From Nostoc sp. FACHB-152 (GTDB lineage Bacteria; Cyanobacteriota; Cyanobacteriia; Cyanobacteriales; Nostocaceae), in the NCBI RefSeq assembly GCF_014697475.1, contig NZ_JACJRV010000005.1, positions 62,001 to 126,000 on the forward strand: a DNA stretch of 64,000 nucleotides, read 5' to 3'. The notes beneath the pieces were generated by a model. It was given only the letters and a program-made list of their open reading frames with translations. It did not search any database and was not told where the DNA came from. Below are positions 37,284 to 47,053 of this stretch, in pieces (within the stretch, counting starts at the first letter, position 1; every line of letters starts with the position of its first letter). The position numbers were made by a program, and so were the translations under genes.

Positions 37284-39080
37284 TTAATTATTGATAAGAT
37301 TACTTTTTAATTCATAAACATTCCAAAATGTTCCTTGTAAAGCTGAGTGTTTTATGCCTTGAATGCGATTGCGTACAGAAACCATTGATAATGAGTTAAC
37401 TAAATAGATAAACGGTAAATATTCCTGACTTAGTCTTTGAGTTTCTGCATAAATTTGTTTTCGTTCTGCTTCCTTTGCTGCTGCACCTTGAATGTAGAGG
37501 TCAGAAATATTTTGTTCCCAATCTGCCACTCGCTGTTTAGTAATTGGTACTTGTCCGGCTTGAGGTTGGCGATTAAAAAAATGCCAATTCCCTTTAGTAG
37601 CCCAAATATTTACTGCTTCGTTGGGTTCTATCGTCATGGGAAAACCATCAATAATTTGACAATCCCAATCGAGACGATTTGTTAATTTATCTACAACTAA
37701 TCCCACTGCAATTAAATTCAAATCTACCTGTATTCCTATCTGACGCAAATCTTCTTGAATTAGTGGAGCCATGTTTTGCAAGACTTTATTAGCGACATTA
37801 GCGGTGAGTGTAAACCGGACTCGGTTCCCATCGCTATCGAATAACTCACCTTGATTGTTGTATCGAAAACCTGCTTTGATAAGTAATGCTTTTGCTTTTT
37901 GTGGGTTATAGTCGTAGACTGGTAAACCTGCTTTTTGAGAAAGATAGTAAGGGCTTTGCACAGCGATGGGTGAATTTTGTAACGCTCCTACCCCCGCATA
38001 TAGGTTATTGACCATACGCTGACGATTGATGCTGTGAGCAACTGCTTGGCGGAATGCTACTGTATTAAACCAACGAGATTTAATCGGATTAACTAAAGGC
38101 TGATTATTTCTCACCCCTGTATTCAAATTAAACATCATTGCTGTAGTTCCTATTTGAGAACCACCGTTATAAACTGTGAATTTGCCTTTTTTTTCTTCTC
38201 GTTTTAATAATGAAAAATAGTTGGAATTTACATCAAGATAGTCAAGTCTGCCAGAACGAAATTGAATTAATGCTGTATCATTATTACTCACAGTACTAAT
38301 AATAATGCGATCAATATAAGGCTGAGAGTAGTTTTGATTATATTTACGCCAGTAATAAGGATTTTTACGAAAAGTTATCCGTTCACCTGGAATATAAGAT
38401 TCTAATTTATAAGCACCGTTGCTGATAATTTGGTTTGGTGGTGTGTCTGTACCCCAAGTTGAAAGAAATAATGGTCTACCTGCGGAGTCTTTTTTGGTGA
38501 TACTATCTCGTAATATATGCTCCGGTAAAATTTCAAGTTTGGTTGTCCGCAGAAAGGGAGCAAAAGGTTCTGGCAGTGTAAATTCAACACGCAAATTATC
38601 CAGTTTTTTAACTATCGGAAATTGGCGATTTTGTCCTATTTGTAAGAAATCTTTGGCATAGGAAGGAATAGCCGGATTGGTATAAATATCTTGATAAGTA
38701 AACACTACATCATCAGCAGTCAGAGGTTTAGCATCTGACCATTTCAATCCTTTTCTAAGCGTAAAAGTAATGTGCTTTTGGTCTTCAGAAATTTTCCACG
38801 ATTCGGCTAAGGCTGGTTGAATTTCTCCTTGACCATTCTCACGAATTAACCCTTCATAGATAAAAGTTAAAATACCTGCTCCCTGCTCCATGAGTTGAGG
38901 GTTAAAGGTGTTAGGTTCGACAGAACTACTAATAATAATTTGAGAGTCGTTTACTGGTTTGGCTAACAGCTGAGTTTGCTCACAACTAGCTACTGCGATT
39001 GCCACAATCCCCAGGATAAATCCTAGTAGAACTGGCAATCGCCATTGGCGTATAGAAGTAAATTTCCTTAAACTTGGCAT
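37284..39080 (-). CDS. Family 5 extracellular solute-binding lipoprotein
   Basis: About 598 residues, a peptide/nickel-type periplasmic binding protein. The N-terminus is basic with a hydrophobic span and a lipobox-like VASC, so it is probably lipid-anchored. The body shows the family features: EPNTFNPQLM, AESWKISEDQKHITFTLRKGLKWSDAKPLTADDVVFT and later NPQKAKALL. A GTG at 39104 opens the frame 8 codons earlier; ATG at 39080 gives a more standard signal peptide. No cognate permease is in the window. A role in uptake or sensing of the peptide is a guess. Confidence 0.85.
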   Translation of the reverse strand: MPSLRKFTSIRQWRLPVLLGFILGIVAIAVASCEQTQLLAKPVNDSQIIISSSVEPNTFNPQLMEQGAGILTFIYEGLIRENGQGEIQPALAESWKISEDQKHITFTLRKGLKWSDAKPLTADDVVFTYQDIYTNPAIPSYAKDFLQIGQNRQFPIVKKLDNLRVEFTLPEPFAPFLRTTKLEILPEHILRDSITKKDSAGRPLFLSTWGTDTPPNQIISNGAYKLESYIPGERITFRKNPYYWRKYNQNYSQPYIDRIIISTVSNNDTALIQFRSGRLDYLDVNSNYFSLLKREEKKGKFTVYNGGSQIGTTAMMFNLNTGVRNNQPLVNPIKSRWFNTVAFRQAVAHSINRQRMVNNLYAGVGALQNSPIAVQSPYYLSQKAGLPVYDYNPQKAKALLIKAGFRYNNQGELFDSDGNRVRFTLTANVANKVLQNMAPLIQEDLRQIGIQVDLNLIAVGLVVDKLTNRLDWDCQIIDGFPMTIEPNEAVNIWATKGNWHFFNRQPQAGQVPITKQRVADWEQNISDLYIQGAAAKEAERKQIYAETQRLSQEYLPFIYLVNSLSMVSVRNRIQGIKHSALQGTFWNVYELKSNLINN

Positions 39081-39109
39081 AGTTGTGTTCCCAGATTCTT
39101 TCACCTTGA

Positions 39110-39886
39110 TTACATCGCGCTGTATCCCCCATCCACCATCAAGACTTCCCCTGTTACATAAGAAGCTGCTTGAGAGGCGAGAAATATCACTGGGCCGATG
39201 AGTTCTTCTGGTTTACCGCGTCGTCGCATGGGAATCACAGCACTGAGGTGTTGCTGATCTTCTTGTGGTGGACGGCGAAATTCTTCCGTACCTTCCATAA
39301 TGTTGTCGATATAACCAGGAGCAAAACCATTAACGCGAATATTATGATCTGCCCATTCTAGGGCGAGCGATCGCACTAATAAATTTACACCCCCTTTCGA
39401 TGCTGTATAAGCTGCTGAACCAGCAATCCCCACTACACCGCCGATGGAGGAGTTCATAATAATTGAACCGCCTGTCCCTTGTTCAATCATTTGTTTAGCT
39501 GCCAGTTGAGCGCAGTGGAAGTATCCTTTGAGATTGACGTTGATGATGTTATCCCACTCGAATTCGTCTAAAACAGCCGCCGGTTTGATAATGTCAATGC
39601 CGGCATTACACACCATAATGTCGAGTCTGTGATAGTTGTCTAGAGTTTGTTCAATTAGGCGTAAACAATCTTGGTGATTTCTGACATCGGTGGGGATGGC
39701 GATCGCTTCGCCTCCAGCTTCCTGAATTATTTGTGCGGTTTTTTGGGCTTCGGGTGCTTTAATATCGGCAACTACAACCTTTGCACCTACAGATGCTAAT
39801 CCTTGTGCGATCGCTCTGCCGATACCTCTTGCAGATCCGGTGATAATGGTGACTTTACCTGTTAGGTCAAAAAGGGAGGGTTTCAC
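39110..39886 (-). CDS. SDR-family oxidoreductase
   Basis: A 258-residue classical short-chain dehydrogenase. The NAD(P) motif is TGSARGIGRAIA (residues 16-27), with NAG at CNAGID, catalytic Ser in IIMNSSIGG, and Tyr-Lys in YTASKGG; the C-terminal end is VTGEVLMVDGGYSAM. The full catalytic set is present. Translation begins at GTG (39886). It sits just downstream of the second NRPS, so it may reduce a carbonyl during formation or tailoring of the bicyclic residue. Confidence 0.88.
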   Translation of the reverse strand: MKPSLFDLTGKVTIITGSARGIGRAIAQGLASVGAKVVVADIKAPEAQKTAQIIQEAGGEAIAIPTDVRNHQDCLRLIEQTLDNYHRLDIMVCNAGIDIIKPAAVLDEFEWDNIINVNLKGYFHCAQLAAKQMIEQGTGGSIIMNSSIGGVVGIAGSAAYTASKGGVNLLVRSLALEWADHNIRVNGFAPGYIDNIMEGTEEFRRPPQEDQQHLSAVIPMRRRGKPEELIGPVIFLASQAASYVTGEVLMVDGGYSAM

Positions 39887-39921
39887 AGTTTTTTTGTTTG
39901 AGTGAGGGTGGTTTTAAGATG

Positions 39922-39995
39922 ATTTATCACGCAGAGGCGGGGAGGCGCAGAGAGAGTTTAGCCTCTGTGTCTCTGCGGCTCTGCGTGAAATAAAT
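39922..39995. repeat. Inverted pair of dispersed repeats at the NRPS 3' end
   Basis: Two copies of the CACGCAGAGGCGG-type repeat face each other and can fold into a long imperfect hairpin. The stop codon and last ten codons of the upstream NRPS (HAEPQRHRG tail) lie inside it. It could act as a transcription attenuator or protect the 3' end of the upstream message. Confidence 0.75.
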
Positions 39996-42900
39996 ATTTG
40001 TTTAGTAAATTGCTGATAGTTTTTGCTTGTTGGATAATAGTTGGTTTTTCAAATAGGAAAGTTAAGGTTAGTTCTATTTGCAAGGTTTTTTGTATTTTGT
40101 CTGTGAGTTCTAGAACGAGTGCAGAATGTCCTCCCAGGTCAAAGAAGTTATCTTGTGTGCTGATATGTTCTAACCCTAAGACTTCTTGCCAAATAGCTAA
40201 TATGGTTTCTTCAATGGGGTTTTTAGGTTCAGTAAATTCGTTATGTTTATTTACTAATAATTTGTGATTTTGAATTGGTAAATTCGCGCCTTCGTTTAAA
40301 AAGGGAAGTTCATTAAGACGTTGGTTAGGATTAGTAACTATATGTTCCAATAATTTTTTAAATACTTCTATCATCCTGGTAACAGTATTAGCTGCAAATA
40401 AATCAGTTCTGTAGACTAACGCGCCTTCAATTCCCTGGGATGTTTCTTGGAGTGTTAAATTCAAATCAAATTCGGCTGTGTCTTTGGTATCTGTGGCTAT
40501 AAACTCCTCTTTTAAAGTCAAATTTGCTAGTTTTAAATCATCTTCGGGAGTGTTTTGAAAAACAAACATCACTTGCGCTAGTAGTGTGTAACTAGAATCT
40601 CTAACTGGTTGTATTTCTTCTACTAGTTTGATGAAGGGCATTTCTTGATGTGCGTACACTCCTAAAGCTACTTCTCGAACTCGCCGCAGTAGTTCGCGGA
40701 AGCTGGGATTGCCTTCTAAGTTTGTGCAGAATGGCAATAAGTGGACAAAGAAACCAATCAGTCCTTCTGTTTCTCTTCGGGTACGATTAGCAACTGTACT
40801 GCTAACCACGATGTCTGGTTGTCCTGTGTAGCAGAAAAGTAATGTCTTGAGTGCTGTTAACAAGGTCATAAATAAGGTTACGCCTTCTTCCTGACTCAAG
40901 TTTTTGAGTGCTTTGGTTAAGTCTTTGGAAATAACTATGGGATGACGCGCACCTGTGAAGGTTCGCACAGTTGGGCGTGGATGGTCGGTTGGTAGTTGTA
41001 ATATCGGAGGAGTAACACCTAGATGTTGTCTCCAGAATTCCATCTGTGATTGTAAAACTTGCCCCTGTAATAGTTGCCGTTGCCAATGGGCAAAGTCTGC
41101 ATATTGGATGGGTAACTCTGTTAGCGGGGAGGGTTTAGCTTGCGAAAAAGCTTCGTACAGCGTTGCTAATTCTTGAGTCAACACGCTAAAAGACCAACCA
41201 TCAGCAACAATATGGTGGGTAGTCACAACAAGTAAATGCTCGGTTTCACTTAACCGCCAAAGCTTACTTCGCAATAATGGCCCCCGCGCTAAATTGAAAG
41301 GTTGCTTAATTTCTTTCTCTGCTTGTTGTTTCGCTTCCGCTATATCTTGTACTTCTATAACAATAAAATCAAATACAGGTTCAGGGGAAATTGCATAAAC
41401 TACTTGTCCATTTTCTACTTTAAAGGTGGTTCGCAATGTTGCGTGGCGGCGGACAATTTCTCTTAAACTCTCCTCTAACGCTTGTACATCCAGCGCACCT
41501 ATGACACGATAAACTAGCGGTAAGTTGTATACAGGATTACCAGGATAGAATTGCTCGAAAAACCAAAACTCTAGCTGAGTTAAGGAAATTGGCTGTGTTG
41601 CCTCTGGTAATTGCACAGGCACAATTTCCGGCAAATTTTCTTGTTGTGAAGCTGTTTCGACGATTTTTGCTAATGATGCGATCGCAGGAGATTCAAATAA
41701 ACTCCGCAGGGATAATTCTATCTTAAATGCTTTGCGCGTCAGGGAAATTACTTGTGTAGCTAGTAATGAATGTCCCCCTAAATTAAAAAAGTTATCGTAA
41801 ATCCCAACTTGTTCTAACCCTAAAACATCCCGCCAAATACCTGCCAAAATTTCTTCTGTGGGAGTGCGGGGTGCAACAAAGGTTTGCACTAATTCTGGGC
41901 GGCTATTTGTCGGTTCTGTTAAAGCGCGACGATTGACTTTACCATTAGGGGTTAAGGGAAATGACTCTACCTGCACAAAAGCCGATGGAATCATATAATC
42001 GGGCAACTGGTCTTGCAGAAAATCACGCAACTCTTCAACGGTGATTGTCTGTCCTTGAATGGGGACAAAGTAAGCGACTAAATATTTTTCTCTAGCACTT
42101 TTTCCAAACACCTTAGCGACGGCTTGGTTGATGTGCGGATGTTTGCTCAAAACGGCTTCTACTTCGCCAAGTTCTACCCGAAAACCCCGAACTTTGACTA
42201 AATCATCTATCCGTCCTAAAAATTCGATGTTGCCATCTGGTAAATATTTAGCTAAATCGCCTGTTTTGTATAGTTTTGTTTGGGAGTGCTGAGTGCTGTC
42301 TCCTGCCTCCTCAAACGGATTTGGCACGAACTTCTGTTCTGTCAAATCTGGGCGGTTGAGGTAGCCACGGGCTAAACCATCTCCGCTAACATAAAGTTCG
42401 CCAGGAACGCCAATCGGTACGGGTTGTAAATTGCGGTCTAAGAGATAAACTTGCACGTTAACGGCAGGTTTACCAATGGGGGGATAAATTGGCCATGTTT
42501 CTGGTTGCTGGCTAAAGGTATAAGCTGTAACCAAGTCTGCTTCTGTGGGGCCGTAGAAATTGTAAAGTCTACAATTCTCTAGACGTTGAAACAGCTTAAT
42601 CATGGGTTGGGTAATTTGCAATTGTTCGCCACAGGCGATCGCTTCTCTAATGTTGTTAAATAGATGTACTTCTTCTCCGTATATTTCTGCTAATTGTTGC
42701 CAAAGGGTGACGGGAAGAAATACTTTTCCTATTGCTTCTTTTGCTAGTAACTTAATTAATTTATCTAAATCTTTGCGATCGCCTTCGCTAATCATATACA
42801 GCGTACCGCCTAAACCCCACGCCGCAAACATTTCGTGATAGCTAACATCAAAGCTGAGGGAAGCAAACTGAAGCACGCCCACGCCTGTAGCCATCTGTGC

Positions 42901-44847
42901 TTGATGGTATTCTACTAAGTTGGTGAGGGATCTGTGAGGGACAAGCGTACCTTTTGGAGTGCCGGTAGAGCCGGAAGTATAAATGATGTAGGCTAAATTA
43001 TGCGCTTGTGCATCAGTTTGAAGATTGATATCAGATTCTTTTCCTATCTCCTCCCATCCTTGATCTAACAAAATTAGATGGTGGTGGAAATCTTTCTCTA
43101 GCAATGGCTTTAAACTAGCCTGAGTTAATACGACGTTAGCACGAGTATCAGCCAGCATAAACGCTAAACGCTCTGGCGGATATGTAGGGTCAAGGGGAAA
43201 ACAAGCACCGCCAGCTTTGAGGATTCCTAAAATGGCAATTGCCGCTTCTAGAGAACGTTCTAAACAAATCCCTACAGGCGCATCTGGTTTGATACCCAAA
43301 TTTTGCAGATGGTGGGCTAGTTGATTGGCGCGTTGGTTTAACTCTTGATAAGTTAATTGTTGATTCTCATAGACAACCGCTACAGCTTCGGGTGTTTTTT
43401 CAACTTGCTGTTCAAATAATTGATGGATGCAATCTTTGATGGGATAGACGGCTTGGGTAGCGTTCCATTCTACTAACAGTAAATCTTGTTCTGCTGGTGT
43501 GAGGAGTGGTAGTTCGGCTGCACGACGATGCGGATTTGTGACAATTCCCTGCAATAGTGTCAGCAAATGACCAATCATTCTGTCAATTGTATCTGCATGA
43601 AACCGTTGGCGATCGTAGTTAATTTTAATTGCCAGTTCTTCACCGGGAATTGCCACCACAGTTAGCGGATAATTCGTTTCGCCCAAAGCTTGGCGGTTGG
43701 CTATTCGCAAATTTCCCGGAAGTGCTTGCAGCGTGGCGTTGACTGGATAATTTTCAAACACCACAATGCTTTCAAACAATGGTTGATTGCGAGGAATTTC
43801 GCTTACGCCTTGAATATCTACCAGTGAGGTGTATGAATACTGTTCCCTTTCTATGTGTTCTTGTTGCAACTGCACAAGCCAAGGCAACAAATCGGCTGTT
43901 TCCAGAATTTTTACCCGTACAGGTAAAGTATTAATAAACAAACCTACCATCGACTCAACACCAGATAAGTGATGCGGACGACCGGAAACTGTAGCCCCAA
44001 ATACTACATCAGACTCATCACTGTAGCGACTCAATAACAATGCCCAAGCTGCCTGCACCAAGGTAGAAACGGTGAGATGATGTTGTTGAGCAAAAGCTTT
44101 TAATTTAGCAGTTGCCTCGGCTGATAAATTTTGGTGTCGAATATAACTAGTTTGCTGCTGAGAAATCTGCCCTCCAGTTTGTTCTACAACTAAAGGGGTA
44201 GGTGCATTAAAACCTTCCAGAGTCCGCCGCCAAAATTCTTTTGCATGAGATAAATCTTGCTGCTGTAACCAATTAATATAATCTCGGTAAGGGCGAGATG
44301 GCGTTAAATATAATTGTTGATGATTGGCGATCGCATCGTAAAAAGCAAATATTTCTTTAAAGAGAATCGGCCAACTCCAACCATCAAGTAATATATGGTG
44401 AAAGCTCCAAATAAAATGATAAGTCTCGTCTGTTAACCGAAACAACACAAAGCGCATCAAGGGAGCTTTATCCAGTGCAAAACTTTCTTCTTTATCGGTG
44501 ATTAAATAAGAATTAATTTCTGTTTGCTGTTCCTCAGGTGAGAGGAAACGTAAATCTTTGTTAATCCAAGGTAAACTAACTTGTTTCCTTACTACTTGCA
44601 GTGGCTGTTTGCGGTTATTCCAAACAAACAGAGTGCGTAAAGCCGAGTGCCTCTGCACCACCTGTTGCCAAGCTTGCTCAAATGCACTTTGATTTAAGTT
44701 GCCATGCAGCGTAAAGCGAAACTGCTCAAAGTATATTCTTGATTCTGGCTGATAAAGAGTGTGAAATAGCATCCCCTGTTGCATTGCTGAGAGGGGATAA
44801 ATGGCTTCGATATCTTTATTTTTACTTTGATTTTGTATAGCGACCAT
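39958..44847 (-). CDS. NRPS, C-A-PCP-C-PCP, AerG-like
   Basis: A 1,629-residue NRPS. Domains: C1 (about 15-450, HHILLDG at 150-156), A (about 470-970, YTSGSTGTPKG), PCP1 (about 995-1060, LGGHSLL), C2 (about 1085-1520, HHIVADG) and PCP2 (about 1540-1610, LGGHSAL). There is no second A domain, no thioesterase and no reductase. Aligned by eye to GrsA, the A-domain pocket reads D-V-H-F-I-C-F-L-V, not one I can assign. It follows the AerDEF-like genes, so it probably activates the bicyclic proline analogue. C2 would then join an amine such as agmatine or an amidino-pyrroline, releasing the chain. The last ten residues derive from a dispersed repeat. Confidence 0.93.
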   Translation of the reverse strand: MVAIQNQSKNKDIEAIYPLSAMQQGMLFHTLYQPESRIYFEQFRFTLHGNLNQSAFEQAWQQVVQRHSALRTLFVWNNRKQPLQVVRKQVSLPWINKDLRFLSPEEQQTEINSYLITDKEESFALDKAPLMRFVLFRLTDETYHFIWSFHHILLDGWSWPILFKEIFAFYDAIANHQQLYLTPSRPYRDYINWLQQQDLSHAKEFWRRTLEGFNAPTPLVVEQTGGQISQQQTSYIRHQNLSAEATAKLKAFAQQHHLTVSTLVQAAWALLLSRYSDESDVVFGATVSGRPHHLSGVESMVGLFINTLPVRVKILETADLLPWLVQLQQEHIEREQYSYTSLVDIQGVSEIPRNQPLFESIVVFENYPVNATLQALPGNLRIANRQALGETNYPLTVVAIPGEELAIKINYDRQRFHADTIDRMIGHLLTLLQGIVTNPHRRAAELPLLTPAEQDLLLVEWNATQAVYPIKDCIHQLFEQQVEKTPEAVAVVYENQQLTYQELNQRANQLAHHLQNLGIKPDAPVGICLERSLEAAIAILGILKAGGACFPLDPTYPPERLAFMLADTRANVVLTQASLKPLLEKDFHHHLILLDQGWEEIGKESDINLQTDAQAHNLAYIIYTSGSTGTPKGTLVPHRSLTNLVEYHQAQMATGVGVLQFASLSFDVSYHEMFAAWGLGGTLYMISEGDRKDLDKLIKLLAKEAIGKVFLPVTLWQQLAEIYGEEVHLFNNIREAIACGEQLQITQPMIKLFQRLENCRLYNFYGPTEADLVTAYTFSQQPETWPIYPPIGKPAVNVQVYLLDRNLQPVPIGVPGELYVSGDGLARGYLNRPDLTEQKFVPNPFEEAGDSTQHSQTKLYKTGDLAKYLPDGNIEFLGRIDDLVKVRGFRVELGEVEAVLSKHPHINQAVAKVFGKSAREKYLVAYFVPIQGQTITVEELRDFLQDQLPDYMIPSAFVQVESFPLTPNGKVNRRALTEPTNSRPELVQTFVAPRTPTEEILAGIWRDVLGLEQVGIYDNFFNLGGHSLLATQVISLTRKAFKIELSLRSLFESPAIASLAKIVETASQQENLPEIVPVQLPEATQPISLTQLEFWFFEQFYPGNPVYNLPLVYRVIGALDVQALEESLREIVRRHATLRTTFKVENGQVVYAISPEPVFDFIVIEVQDIAEAKQQAEKEIKQPFNLARGPLLRSKLWRLSETEHLLVVTTHHIVADGWSFSVLTQELATLYEAFSQAKPSPLTELPIQYADFAHWQRQLLQGQVLQSQMEFWRQHLGVTPPILQLPTDHPRPTVRTFTGARHPIVISKDLTKALKNLSQEEGVTLFMTLLTALKTLLFCYTGQPDIVVSSTVANRTRRETEGLIGFFVHLLPFCTNLEGNPSFRELLRRVREVALGVYAHQEMPFIKLVEEIQPVRDSSYTLLAQVMFVFQNTPEDDLKLANLTLKEEFIATDTKDTAEFDLNLTLQETSQGIEGALVYRTDLFAANTVTRMIEVFKKLLEHIVTNPNQRLNELPFLNEGANLPIQNHKLLVNKHNEFTEPKNPIEETILAIWQEVLGLEHISTQDNFFDLGGHSALVLELTDKIQKTLQIELTLTFLFEKPTIIQQAKTISNLLNKYLFHAEPQRHRG

Positions 44848-44892
44848 TGTTTTATTTATTAAATATATTTTTATTAAATCTAACTAAATCAC

Positions 44893-45687
44893 TTAAAAAG
44901 CTGCCGTCGATAATCCACCATCAACTGGAATAGTTACACCTGTGATATAACTGGCGCATTCTGAACTCAGAAAAGCTACTAAATCAGCCACCTCGCTAGA
45001 AAGTCCACGACGACCTATAGGAATGCTGTTATCTATTCCTGCTATAATCTCCTCAATATTTCGGTTTTCTTTTTGGGCGAATACTTCTAAATATTCTCTA
45101 TGTCTTGGTGTATCAATAATGCCGGGATTAACAGAGTTAACTAATACATTCCACTTGGCAACTTGGGTAGCTACAGATTTGGTAAAGTTGATTAATGCTG
45201 CATTCGCTACACCTGATTTGATTAAACGTGGCGAAGGTTCTTTACCAGATGTGCCAATAATATTGATTATCCGTCCCCATTTCTGATTTTTCATAGTAGG
45301 TAAAACCAGATTAGTCATGCGGATATAGCCCATTAATTTCCCTTCAAATACAGTTGACCAATCTTCATCAGATATATTTTCTACTGCAACGCTGGCAAAT
45401 TTAGCTCCATCAGAATTGTTAACTAAAATGTCAATTTTATTAAATTGATTGAGGGCTAACTCCACTAATTTTTCAGAGTCAGTTGCTTGGTGAACATCAG
45501 CACAACAGGTAATAATTTTGCCTGGAGAATTCACCAATTGCTGATAGGCTTGTTCTAATCTTTCGGCATTCCTACCACAAATTATTAAATGACAGCCGGC
45601 TGCTGCTAGTTTTTCAGATATGGCATAACCAATACCAGCACTAGCACCTGTCACTAAAACTACTTTCCCTGATAGTCCTAAATCCAT
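44893..45687 (-). CDS. SDR oxidoreductase, AerF-like
   Basis: A 264-residue short-chain dehydrogenase with a normal cofactor motif TGASAGIGYAIS (residues 14-25) and end ITGVTIPVDGGLSTAAF. The catalytic region reads GTSGKEPSPRLIKSGVANAAL: the Lys is present but the Tyr four residues before it is Pro, so the classical YxxxK is missing. This atypical SDR branch is common. By position after the AerD- and AerE-like genes it corresponds to AerF of aeruginosin clusters, proposed to reduce a Choi intermediate. It lies 13 nt after the cupin. Confidence 0.82.
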   Translation of the reverse strand: MDLGLSGKVVLVTGASAGIGYAISEKLAAAGCHLIICGRNAERLEQAYQQLVNSPGKIITCCADVHQATDSEKLVELALNQFNKIDILVNNSDGAKFASVAVENISDEDWSTVFEGKLMGYIRMTNLVLPTMKNQKWGRIINIIGTSGKEPSPRLIKSGVANAALINFTKSVATQVAKWNVLVNSVNPGIIDTPRHREYLEVFAQKENRNIEEIIAGIDNSIPIGRRGLSSEVADLVAFLSSECASYITGVTIPVDGGLSTAAF

Positions 45688-45700
45688 ACTTAATAGTCCT

Positions 45701-46399
45701 CTAGGTAGCAGTTAGCGATCGCGCAGTTATTTTAGCTTCTTGTTCAGCTAAATTAGAACAAGGAGGAATCAAAATTTTGACCAAACTTACTGTCTCATCA
45801 GAGGAATTATATCCTCTACATAAAATATTAGCTGGAGCATAATAAATACTACCATATTCTATTAGTTGCTGTTCCTCTTTCACAGTTATTATCAATTGAC
45901 CGTTGAGGATGATTCCCATTTGTTCTTTATTAGATTTATTAATCGGTATTACTCCTCCCGGTGGTATTTTGATAATCGCGATTTCAAACCAAGAAGCAAC
46001 AACATATTCGCAGAAAAAGCCTGTAGTTTCATCTTTTTTCGGCGTTACATTGATAAATACTTCATCTACTTTTACTGATGGGGAAGAATTGATAGTACGT
46101 TTGACATCAAATACTAGTGCTGTCTCTGGAAAAATATTTACAGAACCGTGAGGAACATAAGCATTAGCAATATAAGCTTGTTGTAGTGGTTCAATAATTT
46201 CTTTAATGCCGTTAACGTTCATTTCTAAACGTCCAGAAATTATCATCCCCATTTGACTTTCGAGATGTTGATGTAGGGGAAAAGTTGCCCCTGGTGCTAG
46301 ATACACTAGTTGCACAAGCGTATCTTGACAATCGAAGGCAATTAACTCTACATCTGAGTTGAGTTGTGTAACTTTGGGTGTAGGAAAATATTTACTCAT
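45701..46399 (-). CDS. Bicupin isomerase, AerE/BacB-like
   Basis: A 232-residue protein with two cupin domains. The first has the metal-binding His pair (FPLHQHLESQMGMIISGRLEM, about 37-57) and a later His in YVPHGS. The second (IPINKSNKEQMGIILNGQLII) has lost the His pair. This is the layout of BacB, which isomerises dihydro-hydroxyphenylpyruvate in bacilysin synthesis; AerE is its aeruginosin counterpart. Its start overlaps the AerD-like stop (TAATG), so both are translated together. Confidence 0.85.
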   Translation of the reverse strand: MSKYFPTPKVTQLNSDVELIAFDCQDTLVQLVYLAPGATFPLHQHLESQMGMIISGRLEMNVNGIKEIIEPLQQAYIANAYVPHGSVNIFPETALVFDVKRTINSSPSVKVDEVFINVTPKKDETTGFFCEYVVASWFEIAIIKIPPGGVIPINKSNKEQMGIILNGQLIITVKEEQQLIEYGSIYYAPANILCRGYNSSDETVSLVKILIPPCSNLAEQEAKITARSLTAT

Positions 46400-47001
46400 T
46401 AGTTTATGCTATTTTTTTTATAAAAAATTGACCAACTCATAGGAATTTTCCCATAAGTAGAAATAAACTCTAAATCATACGCTTCCACAGCATTTTTATT
46501 AGTAATGGCTAGAGTTGCTAAACCTTTTTGAACTTGAATCGCTGCATCGCTAGTAGAAGGAGACAAATCAACTTGAATTTCTGATTGGTCTTCTGATTCT
46601 GGTAAAAGTTTCGACAATAAAGGTAAGGGTGCAGGATGGGTAACAATTCTTGCTCCTTTAAAATTTACCTCTGTATTTTTCTTTTTAGCTAATCCATAAA
46701 CTGGAGTTGGATAGATAAAAATGAAGCCTAAATCAAGGCTTGGCTCCATATAAAACTCATTAATCGAGTGGTAAGCATGAGGAACTACAGCCAAATCTAC
46801 TTTGCCTTGGAGTAAGGCTTCTTTGACATCTGGGAAGGTATCAAATAACTGAATTTCTCCTGATAATTTCTCTGATTCTAATTGTTTAATTATATGAGTT
46901 GAAGCATAGTCACTACTAGTACCACTAGGCCCCAATGTCCCAATAATTAAAGTTTTGCTAGGAGGAGTAGGAGGTCGAAATTCAATTGAAAATTTCAGCA
47001 T
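46399..47001 (-). CDS. Prephenate decarboxylase, AerD/BacA-like
   Basis: A 200-residue protein related to prephenate dehydratase: the start IIGTLGPSGTSSDYASTHI and the two-lobed body with GKVDLAVVPHAYHS and STSDAAIQVQKGLATLAITN are typical of BacA/AerD. These enzymes decarboxylate prephenate without aromatising it, the first committed step to Choi and related bicyclic residues. No regulatory ACT domain follows, as expected for BacA. ATG at 47001 is preferred over the TTG at 47013. It is first of the aerDEF-like set. Confidence 0.88.
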   Translation of the reverse strand: MLKFSIEFRPPTPPSKTLIIGTLGPSGTSSDYASTHIIKQLESEKLSGEIQLFDTFPDVKEALLQGKVDLAVVPHAYHSINEFYMEPSLDLGFIFIYPTPVYGLAKKKNTEVNFKGARIVTHPAPLPLLSKLLPESEDQSEIQVDLSPSTSDAAIQVQKGLATLAITNKNAVEAYDLEFISTYGKIPMSWSIFYKKNSIN

Positions 47002-47053
47002 AGTTTTAACCAAAATCTAATATTGAAAGAAAGAGAGTTAAAAATATTAATAC

